A stretch of 6,750 nucleotides of DNA from Azonexus sp. (GCA_023150195.1 JAKLLI010000022.1:1-6750), one strand, 5' to 3'. Shown: positions 1 through 5,789, counted from the stretch's first letter. Numbers and translations are program-made. Notes: a model not told the origin generated them from the sequence alone.

Positions 1-81
1 TTGGCTACCAACAAATGCGCTCGCGCCACAAAAACGCCTCGGAACACATCCCAAGCCATTGATTTATATCGAACTCAAAAC

Positions 82-1404
82 TCAACGCAGCATAAAGGCT
101 TCCTGATGGACAGCGGCCGGCGTCTTTCCTGCTGCTGCCAATGCAGCATGCAAACGATCCGCCAGTCCCTGCGGTCCACAGAACCAGACCTCTCTTTTTC
201 GCCCATCATCCTGCTCACCCAACCGGGACAGCCACGCGCTTGCGCCCGGATCATCGCCGGCGTGCACCTGCAGATCGACGTTGGGTAGCGCCGCACACAG
301 GGCTTGTACCCGGGAAAGCAGCGGATCCGACGCGCGACTGCGGATGGCGTAGTGCAGGACCACGGCAGGCATGCGCAATCCGCTATTCGGCAAGGCCTCC
401 AGCCACGCGAGAAACGGCGTAATGCCAATACCGCCCGCCACCCAGCACTGGGCGCGATCCGGGTTGACTCGCCTCAGGACAAAGCGCCCATACGGGCCTT
501 CGATACGGACCGGCAGGCCGGGCTTGAGGCGCTGCGACAACGCTGCGGTGTACTCGCCCAGCGCCTTGATTTCAAACGTCAGGCTGCCGTCGCCACGATC
601 TGCAGCCGCCAGCGTGAAGGGATGGGCGCCCTCGGCCTCAGCGAAACGCACCCAGGCAAATTGTCCAGGCTGATGCCCTGGCCAATCGGCCTGCATCTGA
701 CAACGCACCTGCATCACCCCCTGACCTCGCGGGACCACTGCGATCACCTGTCCTGCATGTGCCTGCGGTGAGCCAATCCGTCCGAACAGGGCGACAACCG
801 AACCATAGGTGCCGGCCAGCAGCATGCCCGCCATCAGCGCACCGACCGGTTGCGTCCAATACGCCGTTGGCGCCAGCAGGGCAGCATGCGCGGCGAGCAT
901 CAGGTAGATGAGCGGCATGCCACGATGCACGCTGCGCCAGTAGCGATAAGGCACGCGCCGCCACAGGGTGATGAGCAACATGGCGAGTAAAGCGTAAATG
1001 GCCCACTCGCCAAGATCCTTGCCCAAATCACGCAAGGCATCCAGCACGCCCCCCAGATGCTCGCGCGGCAAACGCCCTTCCCGCCCGATCCAGGCCTTCA
1101 GCACATCATCCGACATCTCGATCAGCCAGTGCGTGAGCGCCCAGCCGCCGCTCAGCAGCCCCGCCCACTTGTGCGTGCGATATACCCGGTCCATCCCCCC
1201 CAACAGACCTTCCAGCCAGCGTGGCCGGGTGGCGAGGTACATGCTCAGCGACATCAGCATGATCGCCATCAGCCCACTCAAATTCAGTCCTTCCTGGCGC
1301 CAGAGCCAGGCCGGATGCGCCTCGGGGGGCGTCGTGGCATCCAGGAGCGCCCACGCCCAGAGCGATGCCAGCAGCGCCATGAGTCCGGCAATCAACGGTT
1401 TCAT
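82..1404 (-). CDS. NOX/ferric-reductase-like membrane flavocytochrome b (ferredoxin reductase family)
   Basis: A 440-residue protein combining a haem-b membrane domain with a C-terminal FAD/NAD(P)H reductase domain, expected to carry electrons from cytoplasmic NAD(P)H across the inner membrane. Hydrophobic segments lie near residues 3-21, 40-58, 80-95, 133-148, 163-180 and 187-207. Candidate haem ligands occur as pairs: H78 and H92, H160 and H173, the spacing seen in ferric reductase/NADPH oxidase domains. The flavin motif HPFT (261-264) follows, then the nucleotide-binding GGIGITPF (324-331) and a C-terminal FCGP (408-411). The ATG at 1404 is chosen because GAGG lies 6 bases upstream and the protein then begins with a hydrophobic segment; an upstream in-frame ATG at 1461 would lie inside the dihaem cytochrome gene. 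It is last in the shp-dhc operon, 8 bases after dhc. As I recall, SHP/DHC loci usually carry a short cytochrome b561-like protein here, so a full flavocytochrome would make the chain self-sufficient for NAD(P)H. The electron acceptor is inferred; a true ferric reductase role remains possible. Confidence 0.9.
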   Translation of the reverse strand: MKPLIAGLMALLASLWAWALLDATTPPEAHPAWLWRQEGLNLSGLMAIMLMSLSMYLATRPRWLEGLLGGMDRVYRTHKWAGLLSGGWALTHWLIEMSDDVLKAWIGREGRLPREHLGGVLDALRDLGKDLGEWAIYALLAMLLITLWRRVPYRYWRSVHRGMPLIYLMLAAHAALLAPTAYWTQPVGALMAGMLLAGTYGSVVALFGRIGSPQAHAGQVIAVVPRGQGVMQVRCQMQADWPGHQPGQFAWVRFAEAEGAHPFTLAAADRGDGSLTFEIKALGEYTAALSQRLKPGLPVRIEGPYGRFVLRRVNPDRAQCWVAGGIGITPFLAWLEALPNSGLRMPAVVLHYAIRSRASDPLLSRVQALCAALPNVDLQVHAGDDPGASAWLSRLGEQDDGRKREVWFCGPQGLADRLHAALAAAGKTPAAVHQEAFMLR

Positions 1405-1410
1405 CAGCAA

Positions 1411-1414
1411 CCTC
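1411..1414 (-). promoter_or_regulatory. Ribosome binding site of the flavocytochrome gene, inside the dhc stop codon
   Basis: On the minus strand the dhc stop and the Shine-Dalgarno core share bases (TGAGG), followed by 6 bases and then the ATG at 1404. This supports the 1404 start over the longer alternative at 1461 and suggests that translation of the reductase is coupled to that of dhc. Confidence 0.65.
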
Positions 1415-1907
1415 AATCTTCGTAATAACCCAGCGCTGCATCGGCATGGCAGGCCGTGCAATTGGCGCGACTGCGCACCTTGGGATCGCGCCAGCTACGG
1501 GCCGAAAGCTCACGATGCTCGCTCACCCATTTCGGCAACTCGGTAATCCGCAGCGGCACGCGCTCAGGCGCCAGCCCCCGCAGCAATCGCTCCCCCTGGC
1601 GCTGACCACGGGCATCTGCCGCATTCGCCACCAGATAACGCCGGATTTTTTCCGCCGTGACCGGGTCGACCGAGGCATCGTCACCGAAGTGATTCCTCAA
1701 ATCGCCCATCAAGGCCTGCCACGAACGGGCCGGCAGCATGGCGGGAGAAAAGGCGAGATGGCAGCTGCCGCATTCCGCGTTCACCAGGGGATCGGCGACG
1801 GGCGGGAAATAATGGCTGCCGCCGGCCTGAACCCGGTTGAGCAACACCAATGAAAAAGCGACACCTGCAAGCAGCAGTAAAACAGGTCGAACAAGACGTT
1901 GAATCAT
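1413..1907 (-). CDS. dhc: Dihaem cytochrome c, DHC family (periplasmic, membrane-anchored or secreted)
   Basis: A 164-residue c-type cytochrome with two haem-binding motifs, CGSCH (46-50) and CTACH (150-154), one near each end of the mature protein. The N-terminus is a long hydrophobic export signal (about residues 6-24) ending in VQAGG, a plausible signal peptidase site after A28; uncleaved it would be a membrane anchor. Other histidines that could supply sixth ligands are H32, H73 and H131; DHC proteins are known to be low-spin, bis-histidine cytochromes. In Rhodobacter sphaeroides DHC is the redox partner that reduces SHP, and the gene lies here directly after the shp-like gene (25-base gap) and 8 bases before a membrane flavocytochrome b. 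The inferred role is electron transfer from that membrane protein to SHP. The start at 1907 is favoured by a strong GGGAGG site 8 bases upstream; the ATG at 1949 lies inside the upstream gene and would put a polar segment before the signal peptide. Confidence 0.88.
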   Translation of the reverse strand: MIQRLVRPVLLLLAGVAFSLVLLNRVQAGGSHYFPPVADPLVNAECGSCHLAFSPAMLPARSWQALMGDLRNHFGDDASVDPVTAEKIRRYLVANAADARGQRQGERLLRGLAPERVPLRITELPKWVSEHRELSARSWRDPKVRSRANCTACHADAALGYYED

Positions 1908-1915
1908 GATGAATA

Positions 1916-1921
1916 CCTCCC
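1916..1921 (-). promoter_or_regulatory. Ribosome binding site of dhc
   Basis: GGGAGG on the minus strand, 8 bases before the ATG at 1907. It decides the start of dhc in favour of 1907 and against the in-frame ATG at 1949, which lies within the preceding gene. Confidence 0.75.
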
Positions 1922-1932
1922 GGATCACGGAC

Positions 1933-2352
1933 TTATTGACCGCGCACATAACTCAGCCAATCGCCCTTTTCGCGGGGCGTACATTCGCGGCCAAGGACTT
2001 CGCGGCAATTGCGACCAAACCATTTCTCCACTTTGGCCGGGTCGGCATAACGCGCTGGAGAAGCAGTACTCGCCATCGGCGCCAGGGCTTTCCCGGTCAG
2101 CGAGCGCCCCGGCTGCCGCGGGTTATCGCCATGGCACGTCGTGCACGAGGGCGTATCCGGCTTGCCGCCAGTAAAGCGCCCGCGATACAAGGCCTGCCCT
2201 TGCGCCGTGGAAAATCCGGAAAACCCCGGGTCGACCGCACGCAGCTCGGCGGCATAGGGTGCCGTCACCGGATCGCCAGCCGCCTGTGCAGGCAACACGA
2301 CAAGGATCCCCAACAGCGCCGCAGGCATGTATTGAGACAGTGGATTCAGCAT
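1933..2352 (-). CDS. shp: SHP-type oxygen-binding monohaem cytochrome c (DUF1924 family)
   Basis: A 139-residue exported cytochrome c. The signal peptide spans about residues 1-24 (hydrophobic core 9-21, PAQA-A cleavage region). A single haem motif CTTCH lies at 70-74 and the C-terminal part carries RNC (114-116) followed by REC (122-124) and TPREKGDW. This matches the sphaeroides haem protein: in the Rhodobacter protein an asparagine near residue 88 of the mature chain is the labile sixth haem ligand, displaced when O2 or NO binds to the reduced haem. N115 here is the obvious counterpart (about residue 90 after signal removal), and C116/C124 have the spacing of the disulfide I recall for that family. 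SHP is reduced by DHC, encoded immediately downstream. The physiological substrate of SHP is not firmly established; proposals centre on oxygen, nitric oxide or related small ligands. The start at 2352 is set by CAGGAG 7 bases upstream and a proper signal peptide; longer in-frame starts run back into the divergent gene. It is the first gene of the leftward operon. Confidence 0.9.
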   Translation of the reverse strand: MLNPLSQYMPAALLGILVVLPAQAAGDPVTAPYAAELRAVDPGFSGFSTAQGQALYRGRFTGGKPDTPSCTTCHGDNPRQPGRSLTGKALAPMASTASPARYADPAKVEKWFGRNCREVLGRECTPREKGDWLSYVRGQ

Positions 2353-2359
2353 GATGACG

Positions 2360-2365
2360 CTCCTG
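2360..2365 (-). promoter_or_regulatory. Ribosome binding site of shp
   Basis: CAGGAG on the minus strand, 7 bases before the ATG at 2352. It fixes the shp start just upstream of the signal peptide and rules out the longer in-frame reading frame that continues across the divergent promoter into the opposite gene. Confidence 0.75.
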
Positions 2366-2385
2366 AAACAGTGGTTGATGGCCGC

Positions 2386-2391
2386 ACTGTG
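2386..2391 (-). promoter_or_regulatory. Weak candidate -10 element for the shp-dhc operon
   Basis: CACAGT on the minus strand matches the TATAAT consensus at only three positions, including the important second A and last T. It is proposed mainly because it lies 11 bases downstream of the leftward GTTCAG direct repeat (2419-2403), mirroring the better promoter on the other side. No good -35 box is present, as would be expected at a promoter that needs an activator. Position is tentative. Confidence 0.3.
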
Positions 2392-2402
2392 CCGGGGACG
2401 CC

Positions 2403-2441
2403 CTGAACCCAAGCTGAACGGGGCGTTCACCTGCCGTTCAC
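2403..2441. promoter_or_regulatory. Symmetric double direct-repeat operator, predicted target of a PhoP/OmpR-type regulator
   Basis: Two copies of CTGAAC begin at 2403 and 2414, and two copies of GTTCAC begin at 2425 and 2436; each pair has a period of exactly 11 bases (6-base box, 5-base spacer). The TGAAC and GTTCA cores are reverse complements and all four are placed symmetrically about position 2422. OmpR/PhoB-family dimers bind head-to-tail to direct repeats with about 11-base period; PhoP boxes have the same 6+5+6 layout. One such site points toward the cytochrome c'/PepSY/regulator operon and the other toward shp-dhc-reductase. The response regulator encoded at 3279-3944 is the natural candidate ligand; that link is inference. 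Confidence 0.7.
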
Positions 2442-2453
2442 CCTGGGGAGGGC

Positions 2454-2459
2454 TACAAT
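2454..2459 (+). promoter_or_regulatory. -10 element for the cytochrome c'/PepSY/two-component operon
   Basis: TACAAT matches the sigma-70 -10 consensus at five of six positions. There is no recognisable -35 hexamer at the usual distance (2431-2436 reads CTGCCG); instead the GTTCAC direct repeat occupies that place and ends at 2441, leaving 12 bases before the -10 box. This is the arrangement described for PhoP-activated promoters, where the box replaces the -35 contact. Transcription would start around 2466, leaving a leader of about 60 bases. Confidence 0.55.
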
Positions 2460-2515
2460 CGGCAGATGCCGGGAGATTGATTGAATCCCGCTCAGTCCAC
2501 ACCCATGAAACGCAC

Positions 2516-2520
2516 CGGAG
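2516..2520 (+). promoter_or_regulatory. Ribosome binding site of the cytochrome c'-like gene
   Basis: CGGAG followed by AAAAGCG and ATG at 2528, giving a spacing of about 7 bases. It selects the 2528 start, which places a signal peptide at the N-terminus; the longer in-frame ATG at 2351 lies across the operator and the divergent gene's start. Confidence 0.7.
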
Positions 2521-2527
2521 AAAAGCG

Positions 2528-2950
2528 ATGAAACGCCTCATCTGTCTGCTTGCCCTCTTCCCCCTCTTGGCCCAGGCCGACGATTTCCGAATGCTTGCCC
2601 CCTTGCCCGCCCCCGCCCAGGAAACCCTGCGCCAGGAAATGCGTGACAACCTGATCGCGCTCAACGAAATCCTCAGCCTCCTGGCGACAGACAAGCTCAG
2701 CGAAGCGGCCAAGGTCGCCGAAGAAGGGCTCGGTCGCAGTGCCATGGGCAAAAATGCCCGACTGCCCTTCGAGGCTCGCCCCGGTCCGCAAATGCCCCGC
2801 GAGATGCACGCGCTGGGCATGGCCGGCCATCAAGCCGCCAGCGACTTTGCCGAGGCTGCCGCCAAAGGCAATCGCCAGGCCGCCATGCAACACCTTTCGG
2901 CACTCACGGGCACCTGCGTCGCCTGCCACGCCAGCTACCGCATCCGGTGA
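2528..2950 (+). CDS. Periplasmic cytochrome c'/c-556-like protein
   Basis: A 140-residue exported protein. Residues 1-17 form a signal peptide (MKR, hydrophobic core, LLAQA cleavage site before D18). The rest is rich in Ala, Leu, Glu and Gln and reads as helices, with one haem motif CVACH at 130-134, near the C-terminus and followed by ASYR. A single C-terminal CxxCH on a four-helix bundle is the hallmark of the cytochrome c' and c-556 group. Cytochromes c' bind NO and CO at a five-coordinate haem; c-556 forms use a methionine from the first helix. The first helix here contains LRQEM (34-38), so M38 or M22 could be a ligand, and the coordination state cannot be decided from sequence. It is the first gene of an operon with a PepSY protein and a two-component system (4-base overlap with the next gene), so it may act as a sensor input or as NO/redox protection rather than in bulk electron transport. 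That role is inferred. Confidence 0.82.
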   Translation: MKRLICLLALFPLLAQADDFRMLAPLPAPAQETLRQEMRDNLIALNEILSLLATDKLSEAAKVAEEGLGRSAMGKNARLPFEARPGPQMPREMHALGMAGHQAASDFAEAAAKGNRQAAMQHLSALTGTCVACHASYRIR

Positions 2951-3279
2951 ACATGGGCTTGCGCCAGATTTTGCTCGGCGGCCTCTGGCTCATCGCGCTG
3001 ACCTGCCATGCCGATGCCCCGGATCACGACCGCGCCCGCGACGCGCTCGCTGCGGGCGAAATCCTGCCGCTGGGCACAGTATTGGCGCGTCTTGAGCGCA
3101 GCCATCCCGGACAGATTCTCGAAGTGGAACTGGAGCGCAAAGGGCAGCGCTGGATTTATGAAATCAAACAATTACGACCGGGCGGCGGTATTGGCACCCT
3201 CAAAATCGATGCGCGCGATGCCACCTTGATTGAGGCGAAAGAACGCGCGCCGCGCCCGGCTGACGAGGGGCGGCACTGA
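2947..3279 (+). CDS. Small periplasmic PepSY-domain protein
   Basis: A 110-residue exported protein. A signal peptide covers about residues 1-22 (LRQILLGGLWLIALTCHA); C20 is not in a good lipobox, so a lipoprotein is unlikely. The remainder is one PepSY domain: DRARDALAAGEILPLGTVL (28-46), ELERKGQRWIYEIK (61-74), and LKIDARDATLIEAK (85-98), matching the family's helix, strand pair and final Asp-Ala-x-x strand. PepSY domains occur as inhibitory propeptides of proteases and as small secreted proteins encoded beside two-component systems, where they are thought to modulate the sensor kinase or an envelope enzyme. The GTG at 2947 overlaps the upstream TGA by 4 bases (GTGA); an ATG two codons later (2953) is an equally possible start and changes nothing functionally. 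The stop overlaps the regulator's ATG (TGATG), so the gene is translationally tied to the two-component pair. A role tuning the kinase at 3941-5311 is the most economical inference. Confidence 0.85.
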   Translation: MNMGLRQILLGGLWLIALTCHADAPDHDRARDALAAGEILPLGTVLARLERSHPGQILEVELERKGQRWIYEIKQLRPGGGIGTLKIDARDATLIEAKERAPRPADEGRH

Positions 3280-3944
3280 TGCGCCTCCTGCTGATCGAAG
3301 ACGAAACCACGCTGGCCAAACAAATCGCCGGCACCCTCAGCGCCGCAGGTTATACGGTGGATACGGCGGTCGACGGGATCGATGGGCATTTTCTCGGTCA
3401 CGAGCAGACCTACGACGCCGTGATTCTCGACCTTGGCCTGCCGCTGCTGGATGGCGTCAGTGTTCTCAAACGCTGGCGCAGCGCCGGTCGACAGATGCCG
3501 GTGCTGATTCTCACCGCCCGGGCCGACTGGCACGAACGGGTGGCCGGCATCGACGCCGGGGCCGACGATTACCTGACCAAGCCCTTCCACATGGAAGAAC
3601 TGCTGGCCCGAATCCGGGCGCTGATCCGGCGCGCCCACGGGCGTACCAGCGACGAGCTCCGCTGCGGTCCGTTGCGCCTCGATACGCGCAGCGCCAGTGT
3701 TTATCTGGATGGCCAACCGCTGAATCTGACCAGTCATGAATACAAGCTGCTCGCCTGCTTCATGCACCGCCCCGGAGAACTTATCCCGCGCAGCGAACTG
3801 GTGGACCAACTCTACGCGCAGGACAGCGACCGCGACTCGAACACTATCGAGGTCTTCATCGGGCGCCTGCGCAAGAAACTCCCCGACAACCTGATCGAAA
3901 CCTTGCGCGGCCTGGGCTACCGACTCAAGGTACCGCCCACATGA
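3279..3944 (+). CDS. OmpR/PhoB-family response regulator (PhoP/QseB/PmrA-like)
   Basis: A 221-residue transcription regulator of standard family length. The receiver domain (about 1-115) has the acidic pair E7/D8, phospho-acceptor D51 in ILDLGLPLLDG, switch T79 and conserved K101 in LTKPF. The winged-helix DNA-binding domain (about 126-219) includes LTSHEYKLL (150-158), the recognition helix region with NTIEVFIGRLRKKL (188-201) and the terminal hairpin RGLGYRL (210-216). All catalytic residues are present. GAGGGG lies 8 bases before the ATG, which overlaps the PepSY stop by one base; its own stop overlaps the kinase start by four bases. The adjacent kinase is its cognate partner. The DNA target is probably the 11-base-period repeat at 2403-2441, which would give autoregulation together with control of shp-dhc. 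The family is certain, the exact subfamily and signal are not, so no gene name is given. Confidence 0.95.
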   Translation: MRLLLIEDETTLAKQIAGTLSAAGYTVDTAVDGIDGHFLGHEQTYDAVILDLGLPLLDGVSVLKRWRSAGRQMPVLILTARADWHERVAGIDAGADDYLTKPFHMEELLARIRALIRRAHGRTSDELRCGPLRLDTRSASVYLDGQPLNLTSHEYKLLACFMHRPGELIPRSELVDQLYAQDSDRDSNTIEVFIGRLRKKLPDNLIETLRGLGYRLKVPPT

Positions 3945-5311
3945 ACCACTTGCGGACTTCGCTGCGGCAACGGCTCCTGCTCGGCACCCTGCTGTGGATT
4001 CTCCTCAGCCTCGGGCTGGCGGGCTGGGGATTGAATCGCCTCTTCCATGACCACGTCACCCGCCAGTTCCATGCCGAACTGCGCATGCACCTCAATCAGT
4101 TGGCCGCCCATCTCAACGTCGACACCGACGGGCAGCCCGTCATCCGCGCCACCCTGAGCGATCCCCGACTGACCCGGCCCTACGCGGGCCTCTACTGGCA
4201 GGTGGATCGCCTGCCAGCGCCCGGTATCCCCGGCAGGCCTGGCCTGCTGCGCTCGCGGTCGCTGTGGGATTTCGTGCTGTCCGTACCGGACGATCATCCC
4301 GCGCAAGGGGAGATTCACGACCATCGCCTGCCGGGTCCGGATGGCCAGATGCTGCGCATGATCGAACTTGTCCTGCGCCCGGAGGCCGCCGGGAGCCCGG
4401 CCCTGCGCCTGATCGTGGCCGCCAATGAATCGCTGATCGAGGAACCGCTGGCCGAATTCACCCGCCCGCTGCTCATCGCCCTGAGCGTGCTGGCGCTGAC
4501 CCTGAGCGGCGCCCTGATCGTCCAGCTGCGCTTCGGCCTGCACCCCCTCCTGCGTCTGCGCAACGAATTGACGAAACTGCGGGAAGGACGGCAAGCCACC
4601 GTCCCGGGCGACTTCCCTTCGGAAATCCAGCCGCTGGTCGACGAATTGAATGAAGTGCTGGGCCGTAACCTGGCCTTTGTCGAACGTGCACGCGCCCAGG
4701 CCGGCAATCTCGCCCACGCCATCAAGACGCCGCTCAGCGTCATGGCCAATGCAGCGGCGGCTGAACCGGGGCCGCTGGCAGCGTTGATCAACAGCCAGGT
4801 CGGTATCGCCCGCCAGCAGGTCGATCACCACCTTGCCCGCGCCCGCGCGGCGGCGGCCGCCCAGTTGCCGGGACAACGCTGCCTGCTGGCGCCGGCGGTG
4901 GACGGCCTCTTGCGCTTGATGCGCCGCCTGTACGAAACGCGTTCACTGAACATCGCCATGCTGGCCTGCGACGCGCACCTGGCATTTCGCGGTGAAGCGC
5001 AGGATGTTCAGGAAATGCTGGGCAACCTGCTGGACAACGCCTGTAAATGGGCACGAACGACGGTCACCATCGACTGCCAGCTGGACGGGCATGAACTGCG
5101 GATCACGGTCTGCGATGATGGCCCCGGCATTCCCGAATCGGACATCGCCCGTCTGCTCCAGCGCGGTACGCGGGCCGACGAGGCCATCCCCGGCTCGGGG
5201 CTCGGCCTGGCCATTGTGGATGACCTGGCCCGCCTATACGGCGGATCGCTCAGCCTGGGCAAAGCCGTGAGCGGCGGATTGCAAGCGGCGTTGCGACTAC
5301 CGGCCGGCTGA
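3941..5311 (+). CDS. PhoQ-like sensor histidine kinase
   Basis: A 456-residue inner-membrane kinase. Transmembrane segments lie at about 12-34 and 174-196, enclosing a periplasmic domain of roughly 140 residues; a HAMP-like linker follows (about 197-245). The H-box is LAHAIKTPLSVM (257-268) with phospho-acceptor H259; this HAxKTPL form resembles PhoQ. ATP-binding motifs are the N-box GNLLDNACKW (361-370), G1 CDDGPGIPE (391-399) and G2 GSGLGLAIVDDLA (418-430), all intact. The ATG overlaps the regulator's stop (ATGA), with AAGG about 10 bases upstream. The periplasmic domain is rich in histidine and acidic residues: H36, H38, H44, H50 and H57 on the membrane-proximal helix, and D117, D118, H119, E124, H126, D127 and H128 in a loop. 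Metal, pH or redox sensing is possible, and the neighbouring cytochrome and PepSY protein could act on this domain; the signal is unknown. Confidence 0.94.
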   Translation: MNHLRTSLRQRLLLGTLLWILLSLGLAGWGLNRLFHDHVTRQFHAELRMHLNQLAAHLNVDTDGQPVIRATLSDPRLTRPYAGLYWQVDRLPAPGIPGRPGLLRSRSLWDFVLSVPDDHPAQGEIHDHRLPGPDGQMLRMIELVLRPEAAGSPALRLIVAANESLIEEPLAEFTRPLLIALSVLALTLSGALIVQLRFGLHPLLRLRNELTKLREGRQATVPGDFPSEIQPLVDELNEVLGRNLAFVERARAQAGNLAHAIKTPLSVMANAAAAEPGPLAALINSQVGIARQQVDHHLARARAAAAAQLPGQRCLLAPAVDGLLRLMRRLYETRSLNIAMLACDAHLAFRGEAQDVQEMLGNLLDNACKWARTTVTIDCQLDGHELRITVCDDGPGIPESDIARLLQRGTRADEAIPGSGLGLAIVDDLARLYGGSLSLGKAVSGGLQAALRLPAG

Positions 5312-5355
5312 TTTCCCCGCGGATCAGGCCACGACCACTTCCACGGTCGACGGGG

Positions 5356-5361
5356 TAGAAT
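5356..5361 (+). promoter_or_regulatory. Candidate -10 element for the receiver/CheC/PAS operon
   Basis: TAGAAT matches the -10 consensus at five of six positions within the 102-base gap after the kinase gene. The region 16-18 bases upstream has no convincing -35 hexamer. It suggests that the second signalling module is transcribed separately from the kinase operon, starting near 5368, though read-through is also possible because no terminator is visible in the gap. Confidence 0.4.
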
Positions 5362-5382
5362 CCTTGGTTTTCACGATCCCCT

Positions 5383-5397
5383 GCCGACCCTGTCGGC
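5383..5397 (+). other. Short hairpin in the leader of the receiver gene
   Basis: A perfect 6-base inverted repeat, GCCGAC and GTCGGC, is separated by a 3-base loop. It sits 5 bases before the GAGG ribosome site (5403-5406) of the next gene. No run of T follows, so it is not an intrinsic terminator. It could affect translation or mRNA stability, or be chance in GC-rich DNA. Confidence 0.35.
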
Positions 5398-5413
5398 GCC
5401 ACGAGGCTTCCCC

Positions 5414-5788
5414 ATGGACACCCCCGCTTCCCCGCTCCTGCTGATCGTCGACGACAGCCGCATGTCACGCATGCTGATTCGCGCCATCGTGACCGACCAA
5501 CGCCCAAGCTGGCGACTGATCGAAGCGGCCAGCGGCGATGAAGCGGTGGCGCTGGTGGAGCAGGAAACCCCGGATTTCGTCAGCATGGACGTCAACATGC
5601 CGGGCATCAGCGGCCTGGAAGCGGCAGGCCGGATTCGCATCAAGCATCCGCAGACCCGGATCGTGATGTGTACCGCGAACATTCAGGAAAGCACGCGCGA
5701 GGCAGCGGCCAAGGTCGGCCTGCATTTCGTGGCCAAACCGATTACACCGGCCTCGATTGCCGATGCCATCGCCTATTTCGAGCGCTGA
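5414..5788 (+). CDS. Stand-alone receiver-domain response regulator (CheY-like)
   Basis: A 124-residue protein consisting of one receiver domain and no output domain. The acidic pair D13/D14 (IVDDSRMSR), phospho-acceptor D59 (SMDVNMPG), switch residue T87 (CTAN) and K108 (VAKPI) are all present, so it should be phosphorylated and should signal by protein contact. GAGG lies 7 bases before the ATG at 5414. The next gene starts one base after its stop and encodes a CheC-family phosphatase, making this receiver the likely substrate. Its kinase is not in the window unless the PAS protein that follows is one. Although CheY-like, residues needed for flagellar switch binding cannot be judged from sequence alone, and no chemotaxis kinase genes are adjacent, so a role outside flagellar motility is quite possible. 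Confidence 0.92.
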   Translation: MDTPASPLLLIVDDSRMSRMLIRAIVTDQRPSWRLIEAASGDEAVALVEQETPDFVSMDVNMPGISGLEAAGRIRIKHPQTRIVMCTANIQESTREAAAKVGLHFVAKPITPASIADAIAYFER

Positions 5789-5789
5789 C

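Noticed and set aside
1..81. Region left of the flavocytochrome gene, and a short plus-strand frame 1-288 starting with TTG
   Set aside because: The frame is antisense to the reductase gene for most of its length and has no domain. The 81 bases themselves show no convincing terminator hairpin with a T-tract and no recognisable gene end.
2470..2490. Imperfect inverted repeat (CGGGA and TCCCG) in the leader of the cytochrome c' operon
   Set aside because: The stem is only five base pairs with an 11-base interval and no T-tract; too weak to call a terminator or riboswitch.
2353..2820. N-terminal extension of the shp frame back across the promoter
   Set aside because: The extension is antisense to the cytochrome c'-like gene and crosses the operator; a strong ribosome site and signal peptide place the real start at 2352.
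3917..4876. Long open frame of 319 codons on the minus strand, opposite the histidine kinase gene
   Set aside because: It lies antisense to a kinase with all motifs intact, its product is low-complexity (rich in Gln, Gly, Arg) with no recognisable domain, and it has no ribosome site. It is a GC-rich shadow frame.
5301..5413. Possible terminator after the kinase gene
   Set aside because: CCGGCCGG near 5301 is a short palindrome with no loop and no T-run. No intrinsic terminator can be supported in the gap.
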